Shown piece after piece: positions 25,101-38,400 of a stretch of DNA of 64,000 nt (position 1 is the first letter of the stretch; each line of letters opens with the position of its first letter). Made by a program: the position numbers and the translations under genes. The stretch covers positions 13,171,001 to 13,235,000 of the forward strand of contig NC_064437.1 of NCBI RefSeq assembly GCF_023343835.1. The letters run 5' to 3'. The notes under the pieces were generated by a model. It ran no database searches, had not been told where the DNA came from, and saw only the letters and a list, made by a program, of their open reading frames with translations. Origin of the DNA: Lagopus muta. Its lineage: Eukaryota > Chordata > Aves > Galliformes > Phasianidae.

Positions 25101-28100
25101 AAAGACAGACTTGTATGGCTAAATATATAAGTCTCAAAAGGTGAAGGAGATTTAATAAAAACAAAATATGGAAGCATGATGTAGAATTTCAATTTTTTAG
25201 ATCTGCTAACAAACTGTTGCTCATAAATAGTCTTATCACACTTGACAAACAAACAAACCTGTGAATGTCTGATAAAAACCCGGATGAGATGTGTCATTGA
25301 CATGTTATTTGAGCTCTTTTTTGAAGAAATAGGATTGTATCCATGTATAGGTGTTGTTTTAATCCAGTGCATACAGTTACAACGAGAACACTGCTGTCCT
25401 ATCTGTTCAGAATCTTTGCAAATACAGTTGAAAAAAAAGGCTGTGATCTCTCACACTTGATCCCCAAGAGTGAGATAGAAAGATTAGATGCCACTGAGTA
25501 GCCTTTTTTTTTAGCATCTGGATAGAGCCTTGCATCTTATAGCAAGCTACAGACTGTCAGGTACTATGGAGGGGGAAAAAAAACAACCTGCTCTGTTTTT
25601 GCTGTGTTGACATTGCCAGTACGCCAGAGTGGGAAATATCACAGTTAATTGTTCTTAATTTGCAAACACAGCCTCAATCATCCATTTAAGAAAAAGAGAC
25701 AAGGCATTGCAAAAGGGCTGGAACTTCATGGAGCATACAAACCCATTTTTCTAAGCTAATTTCCCTAGATTGCCTTCATCTTTCTGTTTACATCAATTTA
25801 CATCATCATCATAGCCAATTATCTAAGTGTAACAGAACAAGATGTTATAAAAGAGTATATTCAAAACAAGATGAACAGACCTCTGGTAACCATCAAAACA
25901 GTTTTTAAAGAAATTATGTAAAGTGATGTAACACAAAACAGTCACAACTCCTGTCATACAGAAGTCTCTTTTTCCTAAAAGTCTTCGAAGATTAAATTTC
26001 ATTTTAGCATGTACTGATTTCATAGCTTTCTTCTAAATGCCTCCTTTAACTCTGCTGTAATGTTGTAATGTTAGAAGGGAAGAATATGAGCAAGAGTTTA
26101 ATTTCTCTACATTATGTAGAATAATATTTAAGAAAATACATCTGTCAGGGACAAGCACCATGAAATCTTGTGCATTGCCCAGGTATTTTCTTCTCGTTTT
26201 TTTAGAACTTGCCACTAATTCTGAAGTATAGTTAAGGGGACTGAGTTCCTGTTTTGTATTTCACAAAGTTGCAGAAAGTACCTTTGAGACAGATTCTTTA
26301 CTTGCATAAATATGCTTCACCTTGAGCTCTTTTCTGCTTTACCCACCCCACTGGAATATAAAACACACTTCTTTCAAATCAACAAAAGCTTACATTTGGC
26401 AGTCCTGAGCTGCAATGTCATTGTCAAAGTTAATCCATTTTTATGAACTACCCTTCCAAGAATAACTATCTGATAGCTTGAAGGGATTGAGGCTAAAAAC
26501 AGTAAAGAAAAAAAAAATTATTTCCAGCGTCCAAAGATGAAGGGCCCACTTGCGCTTCAAGAATCATTAGCTTCCCAAGTAGCAAATGATGCCCCCCAAA
26601 AGAGCAGCAAAGACAACCATATTCGTGGTTGTGCAGTTTTACCAATAACGGCCTAGCATATCAACCTGTATCATCCCAACATAAATGTGCCCTTGCCTTT
26701 ACATGACTGCCAGCCAAATAAAGGGCATAACTAACCTATACTGTAGACTTTTGGAAATTATAATTATAGTGCTTACAAGAGAACATTCTGAAAAGAATGA
26801 AAAACAAGAATAGGGGATGGTGAAGACAGAAAAGGAAAGGAAGGTAGAGAGGAAAAAAGAATAATTGGAGAGAGAGAGAAAAAAAAGAAAACAAAGTACC
26901 TTAACTAGTCTTTTGTGAAAGCCCTGTATCTCAGTTGTAATTATGAGCCTCATTCAGGGACCCTTATTCACACTCATAGCTGCACAGACTAAAGGAATCA
27001 ATTCTGGCAACATAACCCCTATTATCTCCAGCTGCCCCATAGACTTCTGCTGCAAAGAGATGTTCACTGCAGCAGCAGCATGAATTTGAGACACTGTTAG
27101 CTGTATATATGTATATGTACCTATATCTGTCCATCTCCCCATCCTCCCAGCAACTCTTCCTCTATATCACTACAAGTCCACACTAAACCTCTTTCTGGAT
27201 TTGCACTAAAGGTTATAACTGCCACATGCACACAGTGGAAAAGACCTATGTGAATGCCTACTGGCATTGCAACAGTCATTCCTGTAACAAGAAACAAATT
27301 AGATCATTTTAGACAAAGGAATATGCAGCAGAAAAGGTCTAGGATACGAAAAAAATTAAACAATTTCAGCAAATGAAGACGGCTGCTGTACAGATTCCTG
27401 ACAATGGACAAGAAGTCTGCTAAGTTATAGTGCTGCCACTTGACATGGTTAAAGAAGAATTCTAGTTATGTTATAGCTTTCCAGGCTGTCAAGTCTGTCA
27501 TGTCTAATTTAACTTTTAAAAGCTGTATAGATGCACATTCAATGCAGCATCTGAACTTCATAATTTGACTTGAATAGTCAGATATATTTCTATCAAATGA
27601 TATCACATTAAGGTAATGTTCTCTCTGTCCAGTACGAAAACAAGCATTTAATGCAATGTTCAATAAAATACAGTTTGAAAGCCTGAGAATCATAGGGCTG
27701 ATTTTAAACACTTCTCCTGTTCAACCATCAACCAACCTTTTCCAATGATAGTATTTATCATGTGTGCAGCATTTTTATTAAGTTGCTTACTTTTATGGTC
27801 TATAAAATTGATTGTGAAACTGAGAAATACAGAAATTAAATGCCTGGAACAGATATGCTAATCCACATATTTTGTCAGTGACTGAAACTAAAATCCAAAT
27901 ACTGCTTTAGGGTCACCTAAGTACTAACAAAAAAAATTTCTTCTACATTAAGTTAAATAAATATTATATTGGGAAGATGACTTTGACTGACATATGTTAT
28001 GTCACACAGATATGTCTGGCATCCTATACTGTGTCAGTTTTTAAAAAGATAAAAAATTCTTCAGCTGCTGTATACAACAGTAGCTCATAGACAGCAGATG

Positions 28101-29402
28101 AATAAAGACAGAATGATAAATAAATGTAATTATTCCTTTCTAAGACTAAAGTAGACAGTTGAATGCTATAACAATGTTAAAAATCTGTGCTTGGCTGGCC
28201 TGTTTTTTCTTTAACATGATCTGTTGTAAAACAGTGTGTCAAAGACTCAACTAACGAAGTGCAATATCACTAACTCCTAATGGAGTTTTAACATTCCTAG
28301 TCTGAAATTATTGACTAACCTATCCTTATCAATCAAATCTGCTAAATCAGTGCCCTTCTCAGAATGTTTGCTAAAAGGATAGGTATCCAAGGGCTTTTTT
28401 TTTTTTTCCCTTTTCTTTCAGCAGTCCAGTTTTCAAAGAAATTGTTTCTGTAATTATATTTCAGAATAATTACACTTGTCTAAATACGGAGCATCACCAT
28501 TACCTGTAATAGGATTAATCCATATGCATTAGAGAAACTAGCCAGTATTGGAACATCTCAAGTCACTCTCAAAAACTGCTAAACACCAGTAGGCACACTG
28601 CTATTTGTCTACATCTGATGATCTTGAGAGAACAAAATCTGTATCACTTACTTTTCGTTGCTTTACAGAATCCAGTTTTACTAACCAATATGATGCCACT
28701 TTTGTTTTATGGTACTTCCAATTATCCATTATCTGTAGTCGTTGCAAAACAAAAGAAAAAAATAAATGCATGTAAAAATAATCATAATCTGACACTTCAT
28801 TCACAGATATTCACAATTTTAACATATGGACTATCTAGAATATCTCTGTGTAAAAAGATTCTCTCTAAAATATTTTCAAATTTGTATTGGGAGACATTTG
28901 CCAAGATATGTTCAGCAGTTTAATCCTTCCATATTTAGTACCTAGATTTTGACAGCCCTACACTACAAAGCAGATAGAAGCCTATCTTGACTGACACAGT
29001 TGTGATTCCTTCAAAGCAGCACTGTGAGTTCCACAATGCATAACAGTTTCTTTGTTTCATAACGGACATCAGATACACGTTGAAAACATGTGTTCTATAA
29101 ATGATCATTGTTGTTGAGCAATATTTTCCTTTTACGATGTCAGCTAACAAAATAGCTTAAACTGTGAGCATACATTTTTACTATTCTATCTTTGTGTTCT
29201 ATTCCAGACCTATGGCCAGCTCTGCTTGACAGCTAATATACAATTACTTCTTTACTTCCATGAAGAAATATTTTCCAACAGAAATTGATTAAAGCCAGAT
29301 GAATTTTAAGGAGAATTCTGCAGTAAGAAATAGTATTTACAATCATCCTAGCGCTCTATTTAGAATGCACCACTAGATGGAGTGCATTTACAAACACACA
29401 CA

Positions 29403-29437
<35 letters not shown>

Positions 29438-32400
29438 AGATAGATAAATATGCATATGCTCTTGCATTTCTGAAAGTAAAATTAATGATGAATTTTATTT
29501 CTAGTTTTGAGAAGAGAATCCAAACATGCTATTTACAAATGCTGTCTTTTAAAATCAACTAAATCAACCATCAATTCAGGACAATTCCACTGTGATGCAT
29601 TTGCACAGATTATTGGAAACTTAAAAACATTTCTACAAATTCAGAAACTCACAGAAGAGAATAAAGAGCATTTCCAACTGGATAAGGAATTAGCCTGATG
29701 AATTTAAACACACTGTGAGCTGCTTACTTACATCACAATACAGGGGTTAATTTAAATGACTACATCCCTCTATTTCTACTGAATTGAGAAAAACCTCTCT
29801 ATTTTTTTCTTTTCCAAGCTTACATTAGCTTCTTTGCAGTAGAGATCTATAAGAGATTTAAATACCATATATTTTTTCTTATATAGCCGAATATTAGATG
29901 TTGCTTTTTAATTCTCCCTCAGATCAGGGATTGCTTCATATATCAAGTGGTAAGGCTGATGGAATGTTGGATGTGAGAAAATGCAAGCTAGCAGGCTATA
30001 GGAGCCAAAAAAAGAGTGTGAATTGTGATCGTTATGACTAGCAACCTCCCAGCAAACCTCTCTGTGTTCTCCAGTAAGCATATTCAAATTAAACATGTCA
30101 GGATCTGCACTAACAATACCAGATAAAATATAAACTGTTAATGAGTTGTAACATTATTCTTAACTTACTTCAAAGTCTGAACTGTCTCCACAATGAAAAA
30201 CTGATTTTTCCTAATCTTTCTGATAGTTGTCATATATTTTATAAAGGCATAAGAATGTTTTCAGTGCTGCTTTTTTAAGGTCAGAAAGTGTGCAAAGCTG
30301 CAAGCTTTTGAAATCTTTGAATTATCCTGAGTTATGGAAGTTCTAAGGCCACAGGAGCTCATGAATCATAAATGGAACTTTCTACTTTCTTTCATTCTAG
30401 CAGCATAAACAGTAAGTATCTAGACTGTAATTCTTCTTTCTTATTTATAGATACTTACTTCTTCTATAATTAATTCTGATTCTTCATCTGTTTTTCCTGG
30501 GAACTTCATTCTCATGTCATTGAAAATGAGTAGAGTCTCTTTTGTCAAAGCTACTTCTTGCTCTTTAGTTTTCTGCTGCAGTAAGGACTCACTCTAAAAA
30601 CAATATTAAGTAGAGGAAAAAAAAATCAGGCATGATATTAGATTGTCAGATGATAACAAAGATATTTCCTTGATAAAAAAATTCTAAACAAGGAGATATG
30701 GAATACACTTGAGAAATGCACAGACATAGTACCTGATACATATCTGACATACATATATACCTTGTACATTAACCCATCAAGGTTACTTTCAGTTGTAAAG
30801 AGATGCAAGAAAAGCCAAGTTTGAACACGTTTGTTTGAAACAAGGTAAGAAAATATATGATAGATATTCATAATGATTACCACTTAGAATTTAGATTTGA
30901 TGTGAGATAACTAAGTTCAATATAATTAAAAGCAATTCTTACTAAAAACTTCATTTTAGGTCTGTCTGCAAAGCAACAAATTTAAATTAATATTTAACAG
31001 AAACTGCCAATTGTATGACTGTGCAAAGTCTTCAAGGAAACATAAAGAAGCAAAAACATTTTAATCACACTCTGATCCATGGGTTTCTGGCATTTTCTTC
31101 AGTTTCCTAGGATATTGCTAAATATCTACAAATCCACTTTTGATCATAACTGCTATAATAATACATCTGTAATTCCCAAATGTAAATCACAAATGGCTTG
31201 GGTTGGAAGGAACTTTGAAGATCATCTATTTCCAATCCCCAATAACAGGCTGCCCAGAGCCCCACACAACCTGGCCTTCAGCACCTTCCTCCAGGGATGG
31301 GGCACCCAGAGCTTTTCCTGGCAGACTGTGTCAGTGCCTCACCACTGTCCTTGTGAAAAATTTTTTTCCTAATGTCTAGTCTAAATCTTCACTCTAATTT
31401 CAAGTCATTACTCCCTGTCCCATCACTGTTAAAGATTCCCGTCTCTCCTTTTCAGTACTGGAAGTTTGCTGCAGTGGTTCCCTGCAGCCTTCCCTTCTCC
31501 AGGCTGAACAAGCCCAGCTCTTTCAACCTGTCTTGATAGGAAAGCTACTCCAGCCCTCTGATCATTTTTGTGGTCCTCCTCTAGACCCACTCCAACAAGT
31601 CCATGTCTTTATTACATTGAGGACCCAGAGCTGAATGCAGTGCTCTAAACAGCTCATTCTAAACTCGAGTTTTCATACGTTTCAGTACGTTTGAATCTTA
31701 CAAGCCTCCAAAAATGACAAAATACTTTTTTTTTTCCTGCCTGAAGGATCAATAAACTAATTTAACATGGACAAATTATTTCTTCTTAGCAAGTTCTAGT
31801 TTATCAATTTCAATTTTTTTAGCAGTAATATATAGTATATCGTTCTTAGTTGCAAAAATAATTATGATCAGAGTTGCATTCACAATATAGTGCTAAATTA
31901 CCTGTAGTTCTTATCCATTTTCTAAGTTATTTTATTCACATTATTTTAAGAAACACGACTTAAGCTCTATTACCTCACATAATTGATCTGCATACCAAGA
32001 TCATTTCCGTGCTAGAGCTTTCTCAATGAAAAATAAGTATAGTTTCTTGCCCATGTTAAGAGATTAGACCATTTTTTACATCATTCAGCAAGAGACTGGT
32101 TTTAATCTTTCAGTAATTTGTATTTGATATAGAGTTAATGTGAGTAAAAAAATCTATATCAGCCCTGTCTCATTTAGCTGTTAGAATACATCTTGATGAT
32201 AAAAGGGTACATTTTAAACTTGAGATAGCTAATGTGATAAAACAACACCTTTAACACGTTGTGGTGAAGACACAATCTTAATGTCTTCCCAATTCTATTA
32301 GCTGACTTTAAAAGATAGAAAACCACACTAAGGAATATTTCACAAGGTGTCAGCACACAATTTTAAAAGGATCCTTTTTCATCATTTAGACAAAGCCTCA

Positions 32401-35400
32401 CAGGCAAAACAGAAAACGTGCATTCTGTTGGATGCATCTTTACTAGAGATAGTAAATACTGTGAAGCAACTTAATTAGCATTACAAAAGGATTTCTGACA
32501 ATCAAAGCACACCACAGGAAAGAAAGGCTGCAAGTGTGGGTAACAAATGCCAATCTGTACTGCCCCATCTCCAGATAAGTTGTTTGGGTGATGAAATGTA
32601 CAGGTCATGCAATAAAGTATGAATTGAAACACAAAAATTAAAAAAATAAAAAATAAAAAAGTATGTTTCAGAAATACACTGTTATCTTACAGCTACACAA
32701 ATTCTAAACAGTTAAAATTCTTTGATCTATTTTTTTTTCTTTTTCTATTCACGATTTAGCTGGACCACCTGAGTAAATGTTTTGTTTGCCTAGCTCAGGG
32801 ACAAGCTTCAAAAGGAAATATGTGTCTAGACCTGTCTTTCTAGATATCTTATGTTCCTAAGTATCTCTCAAAATAGAATTCAATTGATGATAATGCATCA
32901 CGATTTTTGACATTGTAAAAATTAGTAATGTATTCATTGAACTTCAGAGAAATTAAACATTTTTGAATGTGATCTCACCCCTGAAGAGTTCATAGTTCCC
33001 AAGCTGGATGTCTGACAGACTCTGGATGAAGATGGGCTGCAATTTAAAGAACGAGACCTATTCACTGAGGATGCACGCTGGATTTGCAGAGGTGCTTTGG
33101 CAGAGAAGGAACGATGTTCAGCTGCGTGTGACTGCATAGACAATATTGATATTGAACGAGGGCAGCTTACTGAACGCCTTATTGGACCTGTAGATGATGA
33201 TGAGGATGAATGTGATGGAGATTTTGTATTTTTAATCGAAGGTTTCCAGTTCATTCTACCTGCAGACAAATTAAAAGTTTAACAAGTAGTTGCATCATTT
33301 AAGATCCATTTTTCCATCAGTAACTAACATACAACTAACAGGTGTGTACATCCATTAAAGTGTCACATACCTTATACATAGTAGTCATTCATGTCAGATC
33401 CCCCAGTATATTTATTATTATATATTCTATTAGAACATTTATTTCTTCTTCCTAGTCACCTTTAATCAGGTAGACTCAGTCCTCTATAACATGCATCAGA
33501 TTTAATATGAAGCACATATTTCTCTATAGGCTAAAAATTGTGTGGGGCTGCTACATTAGGCTTCCTGAATGGAATAATATGGAAGAAAGAGTTTGGTTGC
33601 TGGAGCATATATCTGTAGGCCCATCTTCCCCCATCTGCTCTTACATAATTGTAAAGCTTTTTAATTCAGTCTGAATAAAGAATGCTAACATTAAAAATAA
33701 AATTTTAGAAATACTTGTGTAATAACACGATGAAACTTTTCTCAAAGTAATAAAAGAACAAAGAGAAGCATTTACAACATTTCCAAGTGTAACTCAGGTG
33801 TATCTTTCCCTATAGCAATCTTGTAAAAAAATTCTTTTTAAAGTAAAAAATTTTCATTAATTTAGAAAAGATTTTAAAGATGAACAGAAAAAAACCAACA
33901 TATTTAACCCTGAGTTACGAATGCTAATATATTCTGAAATAAGTGAAGCATTTTACATAATTTCTCATGTATGCCAGACTTAGCTAGAAGCATGATAATT
34001 TCACTTACCTGATCGTTCTGAAGGTTTATATTTATTTTCTTCAAGATCATATGATACTTTTTTCTCTTTTTTCTCATTGTGGTCTTCCTTTTCAGTTTCA
34101 TCTCCTGACCCTGACATACTGCTGCCACTATCACAGCTGCTATCACTACTGTAGTTCTTAAATTTTCTTAAGGGTTGTGCAATTTCTGGCATAGAACACA
34201 AGGGCTGAAGCAAAACAAAACAACACACACACAAAAAAAAAAGAAGCAAAAAAATTAATTTTCTTCATAATCTGAAAAAAACAGAAGAAAATTTTACTAG
34301 ATTTGTGAGTTATGGAGGTTCATTTGTACATACTTAAACTCTCCCAAATTTGACTGGAAGATTTTCCATAATTTTAAAATAAAAGTTTAAGTAGCTCATT
34401 AAACTAATGACAATAATCCCAAACATTCTCACACAAATAGCAGCATAATACAGTAAGGTGAAAATGTCATTTTATTTCAAGTACAATTTATACTACCCAA
34501 TGTATTGGATTAAAGTTTAAAATCACCAGTCAAATGATACAGAATATTATTTACAATCAGTTGCAATCCTTAACTAGTATTTGCAGAAAGTGAAGAAATG
34601 TTTTAACAATGATCACTCTGAAGTAATGAGCCACACAAGGGAACTTCAGCTGGTTTGCTTCTGAAGGAGCATCCTATAGTAAGCAGGATCTGGAAGGATA
34701 CAGCAGGCTATGTTAGGCATCTTTGGAATCCCATATGTACATGGGATTCAGTGTCATTAAGTAATTAATCACATGCTATTACCAAGGCTATTGTGAGATA
34801 AAGAGCAAAAAGTAGGAGACAGTGTTGCAAGAATGGAGGTAACAGCAGAAAATTTTCCTTCTTACAGCAGTCGTGGTGCAGTCAACAGAAGTGCAATGTC
34901 CTCCATTATATCTATCAACCTAAGAAGTCTCATGTGGTCCCTTTTTTCCCCCTACATGCTTTCTGTCCATTAACTCCCATCTATAGTAAGTGATGGCTTC
35001 ATCTTCCTAGTCGTCTAATGGACAGCAATTTTGTCTCACATTAAAAAATATTGCAATTTCCAAACACGCTTTGGATCAGCATGAAATAGAAAAGTTCACA
35101 GGATTCATTTAAGTTTTAATATAATGTAATGCACAAATATAAACTATGAAGGACAATATTTAATAGCTGAACAAAAGCTACCTAAACTTCTACTCCAGAC
35201 AAGGAAGAGATAGTATGTTTATGCAGACTCGAGCTGTCTGGACAGAAAAGGAAAGGTTAAAGAAATATTCAGAATAAAGTGGTATATCCCACAGGGGAAA
35301 GCCCTGACAATTGTTCAGACTACACAACAAGGAATATTATGATGTCTACCTACCAGCCAAAAGGACTAATTAAGGTGTCTCAACACTTAGTGATTTCTCA

Positions 35401-38400
35401 GAAATAGCTATCCTAATAATGAAATAATATGTATCATGGAAAGATACTTATTAAACATTCTTGATGTTATACAAGAAATAATAATAAACATTTCCAATCA
35501 AAAATCATGGATTTTAAAGATCTTATTTCCAGTTACCATATGCATATTCCTAACACTTTCCATACTTAAAAATAGTAAGAACAGCCTGAACAAGACTTCA
35601 GATCAATTAAACAAGAATAAGAAGAAAGGTCAAAGAAATTACAGAAAGAAGTAATAACAAATAAAATCCAGATCTGAGTTTAAAGTCACAATTTTATTTA
35701 TAGTAAATTGCTTAGCAGTTCTAATCAGCTTGATTTTCCCTCATTTTTCTTGATTGAACTCATTTGATTCTATAACAGAAGAACTATAACAAAATTTCCT
35801 CTAAAGTATATGCATTTATTTTATTTCCTTCGATCTTTTTGGTATGCAGTAGGTGCAGTGTAATAAACACAGCAGTGTAAACCTTCCAGTATGCAAGTCT
35901 AAGGTGCCCTCTAGAGGCCAGAAACTAAAAAGACATTTTCAGAAAATATTTCTCAAGCCATGCAAAATTCAATAACGTTTTTAATTGCAGACAAAATTGT
36001 CTTTGCTCTGGAAGACTCTCAGCTTGTTTTCTAACATGAGCTCCCAACTGTATTCAAATTAAAAAAAAAAAAAAGAAAGAGAGAGAGGCTGAAATTTTTA
36101 GCAAATATGTTTTGTTTTTACATGCAAAGCTTATTTATACAACTGCACACCTTGTATCCCTCAGTTTTATGTATGGACATGGAGGAAAATGAGGGAAAAA
36201 TGTTTTTCTCCCTCCTTATTATTCCAGATGTTTAGATTCCCTACTGTTTCTTCAAAGAAGGGAGTGTGCCCAAGGCAAAGTGTGATTTCCTGAGCACTAA
36301 ATATTTAGGGAAGGCAAGACTTTTAATAATCTTTACCAGTTTGCAGAGATACAGAGTGTGTTCAAGGCAAAGGTTCAATTGAACTGTGTGCACAACCAGA
36401 AAGCGTTAAGCTAAAAATAACATAGATTCACTTTAAATTCAGATTTTGGCTCCAAGATACATCGTATGATGTTTTTAGCAAGTAAGCAAGCTGCAGATAC
36501 ATCATGATCATAAATAATCCTTTGAGCTTCCATAGTGCCTCTTATCCCATGATCTCAAAAATCCTCAGTGGCACTAATTGACTAAAATCAAAGCATTCTT
36601 TTGAGATAATTTGTGGATATAAAAGATCATTTCACACACTGAAATCAAGTAGTCTCTTGTAGAACAGTTGTTGCCATACCCAGCAATTCCTCAAAACAGC
36701 TTAGAGAGAAAAAGAATACCATAGAGTTAAAATTTTCCATTTTTCATTTCATTTTTTAAGCAAAACACACAGGCTAATGGGAGCATGAGGAAGAAAGCAT
36801 CCACCAGGATCAGCTAACTAAATTCCCCAATTAAAATCTTCAGACCACTTTTTTATAGAGAGGAATAGAAAAATGCTATCTAAAACTCAAATACCTTAGG
36901 TCCTCGCTGTCTGGTGCATTTTCCCATTAGTTTTTCATCATCTATTTCACACTGCTCCAGAAGATCCAAAATGTCCTCCTCCTAGAAATAGGAATTTCAC
37001 TATGATTAATTCAAAAGATGGCATGTCCTATTCTTCCAAAGTTCAAGTGCCAACTGATCGGACTTTGAAGTCACTTTGATAACCTATTCCTGAAATAAGA
37101 CAATCAATGCCTCCAGAATAGTATTCTCCTATTCCTTATCTCTGACTGTGTAAGTAAACAATGAAGCCGAGTTTGAGGATGCCTTGAAATAGTGGAGCTG
37201 GTTTTATGATATCAGTTATTCTAGTCTGTAGAAGTGCACAGTGGGTTGGAGACATTACTGGAGGAAGGAGGAGGTAATGACCAGCTCATAAGCAGTTTCT
37301 GCCAAGTATAAGGCCGAGGATTGGGGAAATGGAAGTCAGTGAGCCTGTCTCCACTCTGGGCCCACTGCAGTTCATCCAAATTCAAGATTCTAGCCCACAA
37401 GCAATACAAAGTATGATGAAAATGTTATCAAATGCTATTTATTACCCATCACACATCATTATCATGAAAGTAATCTGCAAGGATGTGAATTCCAAGAAAA
37501 ATGACTTCAAGACAAGACTTCTATGCATCAGTACCTTCATTCTTTTTAAAGGGTTATTCATTTCCCGCTGAAGTGAAGCAGCTCTCCCAGCAAGAAATGT
37601 CTGGAAAGCAGTGGCTAACAAACTCTCATACTTTTCAAGTAATGATTTATCATCAGGAGGGTAAATTCGCCTGAAACAGGGGGAAAAAAATTAAATAGTA
37701 TCTTCTACTGATAAGCATAGTATCTTCTGAGCTACTTATCAGACTAGGAACAAAAGTCATGCAGCTAGTTCATGGTAATGCATATGTATCCCATCTGTAA
37801 TTATTATGCAATGCCATATCATGAGACATATGCTCCTAGCAATGCTCTCCAAATCTAATTTTAGCTTAGTGAACACTTACATGTTTAAACATAATTAGCC
37901 AGCCAAAAAAATCCCATGCAAGCCATTCCAGAGATATATAGGAACACAGCTTAGCAATACTCTCTGAAATTTCAATCAGTCTGAATACATCCAACTGTAA
38001 ATGAAGTATTGATAAAGTATTGCATGTAAAATTCAGTGCAACGAAATAATTTGTATTAGCAACAAAGTATAAAAAACAGTGAAAATCTGAGCAATTCTTT
38101 GAGTTAATGGACATAACATAAAGATTGAATATGTGCTGCACTTGAATGATGGAGATGGGATACTAACTTACAACATACTGTAATGAATAACTCAAATTAA
38201 TTCTGCCTGCACTGTGCAAAGCATAAGCACTATTTATAAATTAATTGGCAATACATGTCTGGTATGTTTTGGATTATTTTTTGTGGAATTCTTACAGTGC
38301 TTTCTCTCCTTTTGCTTTACAAACTTCTCATTGGAAAGGTTTTATGTTACGATTTCATAGCAATGGCAAAAGAACAGTCTCATTAGACTCAACTGTAAGG

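Noticed and set aside
31079..31372. Plus-strand 97-codon ORF
   Set aside because: Second half is the reverse complement of a CR1 3' end.
33097..33282. Plus-strand ORF rich in Asp/Glu
   Set aside because: Antisense shadow of TTLL7 exon 15; the acidic run is the complement of Ser codons.
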